Below are positions 18,152-26,631 of a DNA stretch of 64,000 bases, one piece after another. This DNA comes from 66-474 sp036279975 (GTDB taxonomy: Bacteria > Pseudomonadota > Gammaproteobacteria > Xanthomonadales > Rhodanobacteraceae), in assembly GCA_036279975.1 (NCBI GenBank), contig DASURP010000096.1, forward strand, positions 14,650 to 78,649. Reading direction: 5' to 3'. Below the pieces are notes generated by a model. The model searched no databases. It was not told where the DNA came from and saw only the letters and a list, made by a program, of their open reading frames with translations. The translations under genes and the position numbers were made by a program. Numbering within the stretch: the stretch's first letter is position 1; every line of letters begins with the position of its first letter.

Positions 18152-18291
18152 GTCAACGCACCCACCGCCCGCTGCCTGCACGGAAAAAACGACAGCACGA
18201 CCCGTCGGCGGATGGACGCGGATGAACACAAACATCTTCCATCGACAGGCCGTTGCGCTTGTTGGCATGCATGTATGGGGGACCTTGCTGC

Positions 18292-19230
18292 TCAGGCAGC
18301 GCGTGCAATGTCGACATCGTCGGTGATCTTCCGGAACACGTCGTCGAGCCGCCCACGTTCGAGCTGCAGTTCCTCGACCCGGACCCGCTGTTCGTGCAGC
18401 AGGTCCACCACCACCCGGAAGATGTCCTGCCCGTCGCGCGGGAACACGGTGACGCGGCCATCGATGGGATCCACTTCCACCGTTTCGATTTCCGGCTGGC
18501 GCGCCAGCAGCTCGCGGGCGAGCGCGCTGGCCGGCGCCCGAAAGCTGACCGCGCGGTGGTAACGCGAACGGGCCTCCAGTTCCGCGGGAGTGCCCGCCGC
18601 GCGCAAGCGGCCGTGTGCCAGGATCGCGACCCGGTTGCATACCGCGCGCACCTCGTCCAGCGCGTGGGTGGAAACGATGATCGCGCGATCGCGCGCCATG
18701 CCGCGGATCATCGCGTGCACTTCGCGCTGCTGGTTAGGATCGAGTCCATCGGTGGGCTCGTCCAGGATCAGCGCCGGCGGATCGTGCAGCAGCGCCTGCG
18801 CCAGGCACACGCGGCGGCGATATCCCTTGGACAGGGTCTCGATGCCTAGCGCGAGCACCGGTTGCAGCTGCAGGCGTTCGACCATCTCGTCCATGCGCCG
18901 CGCGCCCGGAACCCCGGTCAGCCCGCGCACGCGCGCCGCGAACGCGAGGAACTCGGCCACCGACAACTCGGCGTAACTGGGCGCCCCTTCCGGCAGGTAA
19001 CCCAGGGCCCGGCGCGCGGCCATGGGCTCGCGCACGACGTCGTGGTCGCACACCGTCACGCGCCCGGTGGTCGGTTCCAGGAACCCCGCGATCATCCGCA
19101 TCGAGGTGGTCTTGCCGGCCCCGTTCGGGCCCAGCAGGGCCAGGATCTGGCCCGGCGCAACCCGCAGGTCGAGCGCCGCGACGGCGTCGAACCTGCCATA
19201 ACGCTTGCCGAGGTTTTCGGTCTTGATCAT
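18292..19230 (-). CDS. ABC transporter ATP-binding protein, GldA-type
   Basis: A 312-residue ATPase that drives the adjacent GldF/GldG-like pair. Walker A is GPNGAGKTT (about 34-42), the signature loop is TLSKGYRRRVCLAQ, Walker B is PALILDEPTDGLDP, and the switch His is in IIVSTHALDEV. Length and the C-terminal extension with VEVDPIDGRVTVFPRD match the GldA/CcmA-like subfamily. The 140 bases between its stop and the permease start hold no convincing gene. Confidence 0.88.
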   Translation of the reverse strand: MIKTENLGKRYGRFDAVAALDLRVAPGQILALLGPNGAGKTTSMRMIAGFLEPTTGRVTVCDHDVVREPMAARRALGYLPEGAPSYAELSVAEFLAFAARVRGLTGVPGARRMDEMVERLQLQPVLALGIETLSKGYRRRVCLAQALLHDPPALILDEPTDGLDPNQQREVHAMIRGMARDRAIIVSTHALDEVRAVCNRVAILAHGRLRAAGTPAELEARSRYHRAVSFRAPASALARELLARQPEIETVEVDPIDGRVTVFPRDGQDIFRVVVDLLHEQRVRVEELQLERGRLDDVFRKITDDVDIARAA

Positions 19231-19388
19231 CGCCGGCCCGGTGCATGCAACAAATGCGGGAACTCTAGCAGGGCGGGAAGCGGCGTTTGCGTGGTGTCAG
19301 TGACACCACGCGACGCTTCGAGCGGGCGGTCAGGGATGGCCGCACCGGCGCCCGGCGCCATGGATGGCTGCTCGCACCGGAATCGTTT

Positions 19389-19411
19389 ACGCGATGCCGG
19401 GGGCATCGCGT
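19389..19411. terminator. hairpin downstream of the SRPBCC gene
   Basis: A perfect 10-bp inverted repeat (ACGCGATGCC / GGCATCGCGT) with a 3-base loop lies about 80 bases past the minus-strand SRPBCC gene stop. On the minus strand it is followed by AAACGATT, a weak T tract. It could attenuate transcription into the ABC genes. Confidence 0.4.
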
Positions 19412-19491
19412 GCGTCGGCGCGCGCCCGCATGCAGCCGGCACGCGTCAAATGGAAGGCCCGCACACGGCAGGTCTCCAATCGGAAGCCGCT

Positions 19492-20895
19492 TCAGCGGCG
19501 ATGGCGCCGCGTGTTCGCGCGCTCGGGTTCCTTGCCGGCGTCGCTGCCCTGGGAGGAGTCGGTCTTGTCGCCCGAAGTTTCCCCAGTCCAGATCGACGGA
19601 TCCAGTGCGGTGAACGGCTGGGTGCGCCCGGCCTCCTGGTCGGGGGTCTGCGCCGGCGCATCCGTGACGGGCAGGAACACCCGATACAGCTTCGCGTCGT
19701 CGCTGACCGTGGGCAGCGAAATCAGCTCGTTGTAGGCCGGCGCGACGCTCTCGTTGAACTTGTAGCCGTGGGTGCCGGCGTAGGCTTCCAGTGCCTTGAC
19801 CATGAACTGCACCCCGCTTTCGCCCGTCCAGGTGGCGGCCAGCACCTCGCTCGCAGGCAGCATCATCGCGCGCACGTTGGCGTTGACGATCAGCCGGTTC
19901 TGCGGGTCCAGGCTGCCGGGCGCGGGGCCGGCTCCGGGTGCGGCGCCGGAAGTGGAGGCGGAAGCGGGCTGGCCGGCGCTGGACGCCGCCGCGGACGCGC
20001 TCGTGGAAGCCGGTGCGGCAAGGGCGTCCTGGCCGGTAGGCGGTGGCGGCAACTGCGTCAGGTCGTAATTCTTGCCGTTCAAGGTCAGGCTGGTCGCATC
20101 GATCGGCACGGCCAAATCGAACACGAACGTGGTGTCGCCCCACTCGGTGCGGATGGTGGTGGTCGGGCCCGCCGCCTTGACGCCGAGCTTGGCCATCGCC
20201 GCCCGCAGTTCCTGCATGGCCGTGGCCTTGGCCGTGTCGATGTCGTCCACGGTACGGGTTGCCTTGGTCGAGACCAGCAACATCGGCGTGGCTTCGACAC
20301 GATACAAGCCCGGGTTGACCTTGCTGTAATCCACGTTGGCGATGCCGGCCAGCATGTTCTGCAGCGCATCGAGGCCGTACTGGATCACGGTCGACGGATC
20401 GCCGTGGATCCACAACTGCGAATAGCGGTCGACCAGATTCCAGCCGTAATCCACGTCATACGACCAGGTTACCGTGCTGACGCGCTGGCCCTGGCGCGGA
20501 TCCACCTCCACGGTGAAGGTCTTGTTCTTGCCGTGCCAGTCGTTGCTCAGGCCCCAGGTGACCGTGCTCTTGTTGGTGATGTCGATGTTGCCGGACTTGT
20601 TGATGATGCTGCCGTCACCGATCGTGCTGTCGCCCTGCCAGCTGATCGTTGCGCCGGGGCCATAGGCCGGGCCGGAAAGCGAGAACTTCACGCCCGGGTC
20701 CAGCGCCCGCAAGCCCGCGCCCATGGAGTCCGGGAAGCGCCTGAAGTTGTTCAGGACGTCGTAGATGTGCCCCGGGTTGTGGCTGATTTCGATCGAACGC
20801 TGGATGTGCGCGTGGCTGGGCAGGAACAGCCCGACGATCACGGCCAGGACGAACACGATGATCAGGGCTACGATGAATTCGAGCACACGGGTCAT
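19492..20895 (-). CDS. membrane-anchored SRPBCC family protein
   Basis: A 467-residue protein of unknown function. One N-terminal helix (about 7-25, VALIIVFVLAVIVGLFLP) anchors it. A SRPBCC/polyketide-cyclase-like domain follows (about 30-190, with IEISHNPGHIYDVLNNFRRF and TVTWSYDVDYGWNLVDRY). A second domain (about 200-290) resembles the ligand-binding GyrI-like fold. The rest holds an Ala/Ser/Pro linker (about 300-340) and another mixed domain. The ATG at 20895 has GGAGATTCC upstream. It sits between the response regulator and the ABC ATPase on the same strand, which suggests a shared envelope-stress function, but this is inference. Confidence 0.65.
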   Translation of the reverse strand: MTRVLEFIVALIIVFVLAVIVGLFLPSHAHIQRSIEISHNPGHIYDVLNNFRRFPDSMGAGLRALDPGVKFSLSGPAYGPGATISWQGDSTIGDGSIINKSGNIDITNKSTVTWGLSNDWHGKNKTFTVEVDPRQGQRVSTVTWSYDVDYGWNLVDRYSQLWIHGDPSTVIQYGLDALQNMLAGIANVDYSKVNPGLYRVEATPMLLVSTKATRTVDDIDTAKATAMQELRAAMAKLGVKAAGPTTTIRTEWGDTTFVFDLAVPIDATSLTLNGKNYDLTQLPPPPTGQDALAAPASTSASAAASSAGQPASASTSGAAPGAGPAPGSLDPQNRLIVNANVRAMMLPASEVLAATWTGESGVQFMVKALEAYAGTHGYKFNESVAPAYNELISLPTVSDDAKLYRVFLPVTDAPAQTPDQEAGRTQPFTALDPSIWTGETSGDKTDSSQGSDAGKEPERANTRRHRR

Positions 20896-21048
20896 GCCAG
20901 GAATCTCCGGACGGCTTGTTCGCAGGATCAACGCCGCCCGGGCCGGCAAGTCCGGCTGGTGCCGCGTTGTTTCGAGATGGATGAAAGGCGGATGGTACCG
21001 GCTCCGCGGCGTCCGCGCCATGCCTTGCTTGAACGGAACACCGGGCGA

Positions 21049-21690
21049 TCAGACGATGCCCAGTTCCAGGGCCTTCAGCACCGCCCGCGTGCGGTCGCGT
21101 ACCCCGAGCTTGGAAAGGATGTTGGACACGTGGTTCTTGACCGTCCCCTCCGCGACCTTCAACGAATTGGCGATCTCCTTGTTGCTGTAGCCGCCCGACA
21201 TCAAACGCAGGATCTCGGTTTCGCGGTCGGTCAGGGGATCGGGCTGGCCGAGGCTGCTGAACTGGTTGTTGATGCGGTTGACGCCGGCCAGCAGACGCTG
21301 GGTCACTACCGGCGCGATCAGGGAACCACCGGCGGCGACGGTCTTCACGGCGTCGACCAGTTGCTCCAGCGACACGTCCTTCAGCAGGTAGCCGCGCGCA
21401 CCGGCCTTGAGGCCGGCCAGCACCAGCTGGTCGTCGTCGAAGGTGGTCAGGATGATGGTCGGCGGCACCTTGCCGCGCGCGGAAAACTCGTTCAGCACGT
21501 CGAGTCCGCTCTTGCCGGGCATCCGCATGTCCAGCAGCACCACGTCGGGCTTGACCTCGGGAATCTTCGCGAGCGCGGCCACCCCATCGCTGCATTCGGC
21601 CACCACCTGTATTTCGGGCGAAAGCTCGAGCAACGAGCGGATGCCCTGGCGCACCAGCGTCTGGTCGTCCACGAGACACACTGAAATCAT
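21049..21690 (-). CDS. NarL/LuxR-family response regulator
   Basis: A 213-residue two-component response regulator. The receiver domain shows the acidic pair VDDQ (8-9), phospho-acceptor Asp54 in VVLLDMRMPG, the Thr in IILTTFDDD and the Lys in YLLKDVS. The C-terminal LuxR helix-turn-helix is LTDRETEILRLMSGGYSNKE followed by VAEGTVKNHVSNILSKLGVRDR (about 153-195). It is paired with the histidine kinase 64 bases upstream. Probable targets are the adjacent SRPBCC and ABC genes, by analogy with DesKR-type systems next to ABC transporters. Confidence 0.9.
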   Translation of the reverse strand: MISVCLVDDQTLVRQGIRSLLELSPEIQVVAECSDGVAALAKIPEVKPDVVLLDMRMPGKSGLDVLNEFSARGKVPPTIILTTFDDDQLVLAGLKAGARGYLLKDVSLEQLVDAVKTVAAGGSLIAPVVTQRLLAGVNRINNQFSSLGQPDPLTDRETEILRLMSGGYSNKEIANSLKVAEGTVKNHVSNILSKLGVRDRTRAVLKALELGIV

Positions 21691-21754
21691 CGATCATCCC
21701 CTCCCCGTGAAAACATGTGTCACTACCCCTCGGATTCCGGGCGGGCCATTGTAT

Positions 21755-22954
21755 TCACGCCGCACCCTCCGTTGGCAGCGAAGCCTCGAGCGTGAAGCCA
21801 TGCTCACGGTCGGTCTGGATGGCCAGTTTCCCACCCACCTCGGCCAGGCGCTCGCGCATGCCGTTCAGACCGTTGCCCGGCTTGAGTTCGACCGCGCCAC
21901 GGCCGTCGTCGCTGGCCTTGAGCACCAGCTTGCCGCCCTCGCCTTCCTCGAATCGCAACCACAGGTTGCGGGCGCGCGCGTGGCGCACCGCATTGGTGAT
22001 GATCTCCTGCGTGCAACGCAACAGCACCTGGGCACGGCGTGAATCCCCGACCGCGAAACGCGGCGGCAATTCGAGGTGCACGTGCAGACCGGGCACGCCT
22101 TCGGTGAGGTCGCGCAGCGCGTCGGTCAACTGGATGCCCTCGTCGTCACGCAATTCGCTGACCACCTCGCGCACGTCCGCCAGCAACTGCTTGGCGGTGG
22201 TCCGGGCACGCGCCACGTGTTCGGACGCGGCCTGGTTTTCGACCAGGTGCCCGGCGACCTCCAGGTTGAGGCTGAGCGCGGTCAGGTGGTGCCCGACCAG
22301 GTCGTGCAGCTCGCGCGCGATCCGCATGCGTTCGGAAAGGCGGCTGGATTCGGCAAGCAATGCGCGGGTGGCGCGCAGTTCCGAATTCAGGCGCCGCTGT
22401 TCCTCGCGCGCATTGGCCTGCTGGTGGGCCACCTCGGACGCCACGAACACGATGACCGAGCCGCCCAGGTACAGCGCCGCCTGCAGCACCGCGATGCCCA
22501 GGTTGAAATTCGGGAAGGTCGCGAACACCGGGATGCAGGCCACGTTCTGCAGCACCAGCCAGGCCACCGCGTAGCGCAGCGGCAGCAGCCACGGCAGCAC
22601 CAGTCCCACCACCGTCAGCAGCATCGCACCGAGGCCGCTGGCGCTGAACCACGCGATCGCCAGGGCGGCGCAGGTCAACACCAGCAGGGCCAGCATCTTG
22701 GCGCCCCAGTGCCGGCGCGACCCGAGGTTGGCGGTCAGCAACCAGTACACCACCCCGAACACCACGTAACTGGCCGCCCACAGCAGCAGTACGTCGTGGC
22801 TTTGCGCGTGCAGGGCCCGGGTCGCGTGGACGACCGTGCCTCCCGCGCCCGCGTCGATCCAGTCGCGCCGCACCAGCGGCACGCCGACGCTGGCGTACGT
22901 GATGAGTCCCGCGTATCGCAGCAGGGTGACGGGGCTGACCGAGAAACGTTGCAC
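21755..22954 (-). CDS. sensor histidine kinase, HisKA_3 (DesK-like)
   Basis: A 399-residue sensor kinase. The first 175 residues contain about six membrane helices and no large periplasmic domain, so it probably senses the membrane itself or a small signal. After a coiled coil, the HisKA_3 dimerisation motif RIARELHDLVGHHLTALSLN carries the phospho-accepting His217. The HATPase part shows EIITNAVRHARARNL (N box), SDDGRGA and GNGLNGMRERLAEVGG. I take GTG 22952-22954 as the start; no ATG near the membrane region is available. It is transcribed with the response regulator. Confidence 0.87.
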   Translation of the reverse strand: MQRFSVSPVTLLRYAGLITYASVGVPLVRRDWIDAGAGGTVVHATRALHAQSHDVLLLWAASYVVFGVVYWLLTANLGSRRHWGAKMLALLVLTCAALAIAWFSASGLGAMLLTVVGLVLPWLLPLRYAVAWLVLQNVACIPVFATFPNFNLGIAVLQAALYLGGSVIVFVASEVAHQQANAREEQRRLNSELRATRALLAESSRLSERMRIARELHDLVGHHLTALSLNLEVAGHLVENQAASEHVARARTTAKQLLADVREVVSELRDDEGIQLTDALRDLTEGVPGLHVHLELPPRFAVGDSRRAQVLLRCTQEIITNAVRHARARNLWLRFEEGEGGKLVLKASDDGRGAVELKPGNGLNGMRERLAEVGGKLAIQTDREHGFTLEASLPTEGAA

Positions 22955-23104
22955 CCGCCGATCATAACCCAGCCGGGCGGCGCTGAAGCGCCCACGTGGC
23001 CGGCCGCGCGCCCCCGCAGCATGGCCGGCCGGATGGCATGCGATAATGCGGCGCTGACGACGGCTGCGCTGCCAACGCCGCAACCCCAAAGAAAGCCCTG
23101 CACA

Positions 23105-23719
23105 ATGACCTTGACGCCCAACCTGACCCTACGCGATGTCCGAGCGGGTGATCTCGCCGCCGTGATGGGGCTCAACAACACCGCCGGTCCGTCCATCCTG
23201 CCGATGGACTCGACCCAACTGAAGCATTTCTACCAGCACGCCGATTATTTCCGGGTCGCGGAAGTGGACGGCCACCTGGCGGGATTCCTGATCGCCCTGC
23301 GGGACACCGCGACGCACGCCAGCTCCAACTTCCGCTGGTTCCGCGAGCATTGCGAGCACTTCGTGTACATCGATCGGGTCGTGATCGGCGACCTGCACCG
23401 CGGGCACGGCCTCGGCCGGACGTTCTACGCGGACGTCCAGAGCTTTGCGGAAGTGCGCTCCCCCAACCTCGCCTGCGAGGTGTTCCTGGAACCCCGCGAC
23501 GACGTCGCGGTGCTGTTCCACGGCGTGTTCGGGTTCCACGAAGCCGGCCAGCAGGTCATGCCGGAATCCGGCCGTCGCGTCAGCCTGTTGCTGAAGGATC
23601 TCCACTGCTATCCGTTCGTGCGCGACACCTACCCCGACGGCCTGCCCGTCGAACCCTGGCTGGCGCAACGCCCGCTGCCGGCGGGCGATGCCCGATTGCG
23701 CGCTGCGGGCCAGGCGTGA
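23105..23719 (+). CDS. GNAT-family N-acetyltransferase
   Basis: A 204-residue GNAT acetyltransferase. The domain starts TLTPNLTLRDVRAGDLAAVM, with core FVYIDRVVIGDLHRGHGLGR (about 90-109) containing the acetyl-CoA-binding R-G-x-G-L-G-R loop and FLEPRDDVAVLFHGVFGFHE. The substrate is unknown. Its TGA overlaps the GTG start of minC (GTGA), so it is translationally coupled to the min operon, a constant neighbour worth noting though no division role is known. Confidence 0.8.
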   Translation: MTLTPNLTLRDVRAGDLAAVMGLNNTAGPSILPMDSTQLKHFYQHADYFRVAEVDGHLAGFLIALRDTATHASSNFRWFREHCEHFVYIDRVVIGDLHRGHGLGRTFYADVQSFAEVRSPNLACEVFLEPRDDVAVLFHGVFGFHEAGQQVMPESGRRVSLLLKDLHCYPFVRDTYPDGLPVEPWLAQRPLPAGDARLRAAGQA

Positions 23720-24483
23720 GCGGGCGCACGGCCGGCGCATCCGCCGCGATCCTGGAGGCCGCAGACCTCCGCTTCGGCCAGGTCGGAATCGCAAACGTGC
23801 GCGTGCGCAACGCGGATCCCGCCGCCTTGCGCGCCGCAATCGAACTGCGCGTGCGGGAAGCCCCGGCGCTGTTCGAACGCGCGCCGGTGGTGGTGGACCT
23901 CGCTTTGCTGGCGCCGCAACCCGGCGATGGCGACGCACGTGCGCTGCTCGACGCCGTGCGCGCTGCCGGCATGCTGCCGGTGGGACTGGCCTATGCCGGC
24001 GACGCCACCGGCGCCCTCGCGCAACGACTGGGTTTGCCCTTGATTGCGAAGTTTCGCGCGGCCTACGAACGCGCGGAGCAGCCGGCAAGCGAGGTGCCGC
24101 CCGCGCAGGCAGCAACCCCCGCCGCGCCAGCCACCACCCCGCCGGAAGGCCGGGTGGCTGCCGCGCTGCAGCACCACCGGCCGGTACGGACCGGCCAGCA
24201 GGTGTACGCGCAAGGTTGCGACCTGATCGTGGTCGGCGTCGTCGCCAATGGCGCCGAGGTGCTGGCCGACGGCAATGTCCATGTTTACGGCGCGCTGCGT
24301 GGACGCGCCTTCGCGGGCACGCTCGGCGACAAGGACACGCGCATCTTCTGCAGCGAGTTTCGCGCCGAGATCGTCTCGATCGCCGGGCACTACCGCGTAT
24401 TCGAGGAGTTGCCACGGGAATTCGCCGGCCAGCCCGTGCAGATCCGGCTGGAACACGACAAATTGCAAATCACGAAATTGTGA
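23716..24483 (+). CDS. minC: septum site-determining protein MinC
   Basis: Inhibitor of FtsZ polymerisation at the cell poles. At 255 residues it is longer than E. coli MinC (231). The N-terminal FtsZ-inhibiting domain spans about 10-115 (LRFGQVGIANVRVRNADP). An Ala/Pro-rich linker (about 120-150) follows, then the beta-helical MinC_C domain with VRTGQQVYAQGCDLIVVGVV and GNVHVYGALRGRAFAGTLGD, which binds MinD. Start is GTG 23716, in a 4-base overlap with the GNAT stop. The gap to minD is 81 bases and holds a GATAAT hexamer at 24508-24513 that could be a weak internal promoter. Confidence 0.93.
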   Translation: MSGRTAGASAAILEAADLRFGQVGIANVRVRNADPAALRAAIELRVREAPALFERAPVVVDLALLAPQPGDGDARALLDAVRAAGMLPVGLAYAGDATGALAQRLGLPLIAKFRAAYERAEQPASEVPPAQAATPAAPATTPPEGRVAAALQHHRPVRTGQQVYAQGCDLIVVGVVANGAEVLADGNVHVYGALRGRAFAGTLGDKDTRIFCSEFRAEIVSIAGHYRVFEELPREFAGQPVQIRLEHDKLQITKL

Positions 24484-24564
24484 CATCGGACATTCAGGCG
24501 CGTCCCCGATAATCGGCCGGGCGCGCCCGCCTTCGCACACCCGCGCATCCACGGAGCACTTCCC

Positions 24565-25377
24565 TTGACCGAAACCATCGTCATCACCTCCGGCAAGGGC
24601 GGCGTCGGCAAGACCACCACGTCCGCCTCGCTCGCCAGCGGCCTCGCCCAGCGCGGCCACAAGACCGCCGTGATCGATTTCGACGTCGGCCTGCGCAACC
24701 TCGACCTCATCATGGGCTGCGAAAGGCGCGTGGTGTACGACTTCGTCAACGTGATCCAGGAAGAGGCCATGCTGAAACAGGCGCTGATCCGCGACAAGCG
24801 CCACGACAACCTGTACATCCTGGCCGCCTCGCAGACCCGCGACAAGGACGCGCTGACCCAGGACGGCGTCGGCCGCGTGCTGGAGGAGCTGGCCGCCGAC
24901 GGGTTCGAGTACATCGTTTGCGACTCGCCCGCCGGCATCGAGAAAGGCGCGCACCTGGCGATGTATTTCGCCGACCGCGCGGTGGTGGTGGTGAACCCGG
25001 AAGTCTCCAGCGTGCGCGATTCCGACCGCATCCTCGGCCTGCTTTCGTCCAAGACCCGGCGGGCGGAACGCGGCGAGGGGCCGGGCCCGCAGCACCTGCT
25101 GTTGACGCGCTACAACCCGGTGCGCGTCGAGGCCGGCGAAATGCTGAGCGTCGCCGATGTCGAGGAAATCCTGGGCATCCCGGTGCTGGGCGTGATCCCG
25201 GAATCGGAAAACGTGCTGGCGGCCTCCAACTCGGGCGTGCCGGTGATCCACGACGCCGGTTCGATCGCCGGGCAGGCCTACGCCGATGCGGTCGCGCGCC
25301 TGGCCGGCGAGGATGTTTCCATGCGCTTCCTGGACGCGCCGAAGAAGGGCTTCTTCAAGCGCATGTTCGGCACCTGA
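24565..25377 (+). CDS. minD: septum site-determining ATPase MinD
   Basis: Membrane-associated ParA-type ATPase that carries MinC and oscillates with MinE. The 270-residue protein has the deviant Walker A KGGVGKTT (11-18), the Walker A' segment VIDFDVGLRNLDLIMG, and Walker B YIVCDSPAGIEKG. An amphipathic membrane-targeting helix ends the protein (PKKGFFKRMFG). The start codon is TTG at 24565, the only start that gives the family N-terminus, MTETIVITSG. minE follows after 11 bases. Confidence 0.96.
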   Translation: MTETIVITSGKGGVGKTTTSASLASGLAQRGHKTAVIDFDVGLRNLDLIMGCERRVVYDFVNVIQEEAMLKQALIRDKRHDNLYILAASQTRDKDALTQDGVGRVLEELAADGFEYIVCDSPAGIEKGAHLAMYFADRAVVVVNPEVSSVRDSDRILGLLSSKTRRAERGEGPGPQHLLLTRYNPVRVEAGEMLSVADVEEILGIPVLGVIPESENVLAASNSGVPVIHDAGSIAGQAYADAVARLAGEDVSMRFLDAPKKGFFKRMFGT

Positions 25378-25388
25378 GGAGTGATGCG

Positions 25389-25664
25389 ATGAGCCTGCTC
25401 GATTTCCTGCGCCCACGGCCCAGGAACACCGCCAACATCGCGCGCGAACGCCTGCGCATCATCGTCGCGCAGGAGCGCGCGACCCGCGGCGGGCCGGACT
25501 ACCTGCCGCTGCTGCGCAACGAGCTGCTGGAAGTGATCCGCAAGTACGTGCACGTCGATCCCGAGGCCGTGCAGGTAAACCTGGAACGCAACGACAACGG
25601 CGAAGTGCTGGAACTTTCGGTCGCGTTGCCGGAAGACGGCAAGGCGACGGGAACCGGCGGATGA
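25389..25664 (+). CDS. minE: cell division topological specificity factor MinE
   Basis: MinE displaces MinC from MinD and drives pole-to-pole oscillation. The 91-residue protein shows the N-terminal membrane-targeting MSLLDFLRPRP and the MinD-binding helix ARERLRIIVAQERA. The dimerisation part YLPLLRNELLEVIRKYV and VQVNLERNDNGEVLELSVAL completes it. The ATG lies 9 bases after the minD stop, with GAGGAG overlapping that stop as a ribosome site. REP-like repeats begin 27 bases after its stop. Confidence 0.95.
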   Translation: MSLLDFLRPRPRNTANIARERLRIIVAQERATRGGPDYLPLLRNELLEVIRKYVHVDPEAVQVNLERNDNGEVLELSVALPEDGKATGTGG

Positions 25665-25690
25665 GACCGGGAATTCGCGCGGGCATGTCA

Positions 25691-25735
25691 CCCCCTTCCG
25701 CAGGAAGGGGGTCGGCGCGAAGCGCCGGGGGGATG
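25691..25735 (+). repeat. REP-like double hairpin, copy 1
   Basis: A 45-base element after minE. It has hairpin 1, CCCCCTTCC / GGAAGGGGG with a 3-base loop, then hairpin 2, GGCGC-gaa-GCGCC, ending GGGGGGATG. Copy 2 at 25864-25908 has the same length and layout. It may also stop transcription leaving minE. Confidence 0.75.
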
Positions 25736-25763
25736 TCGCTTCGCACGACAGGGTGAACGGTGC

Positions 25764-26369
25764 ATGCAGGCACCAACAAAAGCCATCCCCCTCGCTCCCC
25801 CTTCACAACCGAAGGGTGAAGAAGTGATCACCCCGTTCGAATCGAAGGGGGAAGAAACGATCGCCCCCTTCCAGTGGAAGGGGGTCGCCGCGGAGCGGCG
25901 GGGGGATGAGGCCGCACGCGAGGTCCTGCGTATCGCCGACGTCGGCTTCGAACCGTGCGCGAACCTGCTCGCGCAACACGGCTTGCAACTGGTCCGCGTG
26001 GAAGACGGCGCAGCCATCCCCGGCAGCTTCTGGGGCGAGCCCGAAGCCGGCGTGATCGCCTCGACGGTGTATGCGCGCGCCGACACGCCGCTGCACTCGC
26101 TGTTGCACGAAGCCTGCCACCTGCTGGTGGCTGATCCCGCGCGGCGTGCGTCCATCCACACCAATGCCAGCGATTCGCTGGAGGAAGAGGATGCAACCTG
26201 CTACCTGCAGGTCGTGCTGGCCGGCGCCCTGCCCGGCTTCAGCCGCGCGCGGGCGCTGGCCGACATGGATGCATGGGGTTATTCGTTCCGGCTCGGCTCG
26301 GCGCGCGCGTGGTTCGAGCACGACGCCGAGGATGCGCGTTCGTTCCTGCAAGCCCGAGGGCTGTTGTAG
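25764..26369 (+). CDS. HExxH metallopeptidase-like protein with REP-encoded N-terminus
   Basis: From ATG 25764 the frame encodes 201 residues. The C-terminal 150 form a recognisable domain. LLHEACH (about 112-118) is a zinc-binding HExxH motif and an acidic SLEEEDATCY follows, the layout of ImmA/IrrE-like or Gluzincin peptidases. Residues 1-48 are encoded by REP-like repeats (25784-25820 and 25864-25908) and contain PFESKGEE / PFQWKGV echoes, so they are probably not part of the ancestral protein. GTG 25824 is an alternative start. The stop TAG is supplied by another REP at 26366. Substrate unknown. Confidence 0.6.
   Translation: MQAPTKAIPLAPPSQPKGEEVITPFESKGEETIAPFQWKGVAAERRGDEAAREVLRIADVGFEPCANLLAQHGLQLVRVEDGAAIPGSFWGEPEAGVIASTVYARADTPLHSLLHEACHLLVADPARRASIHTNASDSLEEEDATCYLQVVLAGALPGFSRARALADMDAWGYSFRLGSARAWFEHDAEDARSFLQARGLL
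25784..25820 (-). repeat. REP-like element, inverted partial copy
   Basis: CATCCCCC here is the reverse complement of the GGGGGATG tail of the flanking copies, followed by CCCTTC-acaacc-GAAGGG. It lies inside the start of the metallopeptidase-like frame, between the two direct copies. Confidence 0.55.
25864..25908 (+). repeat. REP-like double hairpin, copy 2
   Basis: A second 45-base copy of the element at 25691. Hairpin CCCCCTTCC / GGAAGGGGG has compensating loop changes, the second hairpin changes from GGCGC/GCGCC to CGCCGC/GCGGCG, and it ends GGGGGGATG. Compensatory changes show that the folded structure is conserved. It is read through as codons of the metallopeptidase-like gene. Confidence 0.75.
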
Positions 26370-26441
26370 GAGCGCGCCTGCGCGCGATCGGCTTCATGCT
26401 GCGCCGCGGCACCTCCCGGTCGCCTGCAGGCAGGCTCCTAC
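26366..26441. repeat. inverted pair of REP elements
   Basis: Arm 1 begins GTAGGAGCGCGCCTGCGCGC (26366) and arm 2 ends CAGGCAGGCTCCTAC (26441). The arms are about 26 bases each and inverted about a 24-base centre. The TAG of arm 1 is the stop codon of the metallopeptidase-like gene. The same family occurs at 53273-53321. Confidence 0.8.
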
Positions 26442-26483
26442 CTTTGCCCCTGCAACCCGGTGCTACCATGCGCGCACATGCAC

Positions 26484-26545
26484 GGGAGATGGCATGCCTC
26501 CCCGAACCGCCGCTTGATCGAGTGGCTGATGATGCCTACGCAACC
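26484..26545 (+). ncRNA. fluoride riboswitch (crcB motif)
   Basis: The segment starts GGGAGATGGCATGCCTCCCC, then has AACCGCC, a variable stem, and GGCTGATGATGCCTACG. These are the conserved blocks of the crcB fluoride riboswitch: the 5' GGnGATGGcATnCC stem-loop, AACCGC and the 3' CTGATGAtgCCTAC pseudoknot-forming strand. It lies about 90 bases upstream of crcB on the same strand, the expected position. It should switch on crcB when fluoride enters the cell. Recognition is by eye, without a covariance search. Confidence 0.85.
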
Positions 26546-26631
26546 GGGATTCCGGCGCGCAGGCATTGCGTTCCGAACGCATGCAACACGCAGGATTTCC
26601 GACTGCCTTTGCCCGAGGAGTCGCAACATCC

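Noticed and set aside
24508..24513. GATAAT as a promoter for minD
   Set aside because: No matching -35 at 16-18 bases; kept only as a remark in the minC entry.
25832..25840. GTTCGAATC resembling a tRNA T-loop, within CCCC..GGGG flanks
   Set aside because: No D-arm, anticodon arm or acceptor stem can be formed around it; it is part of the REP-like region inside the metallopeptidase-like frame.
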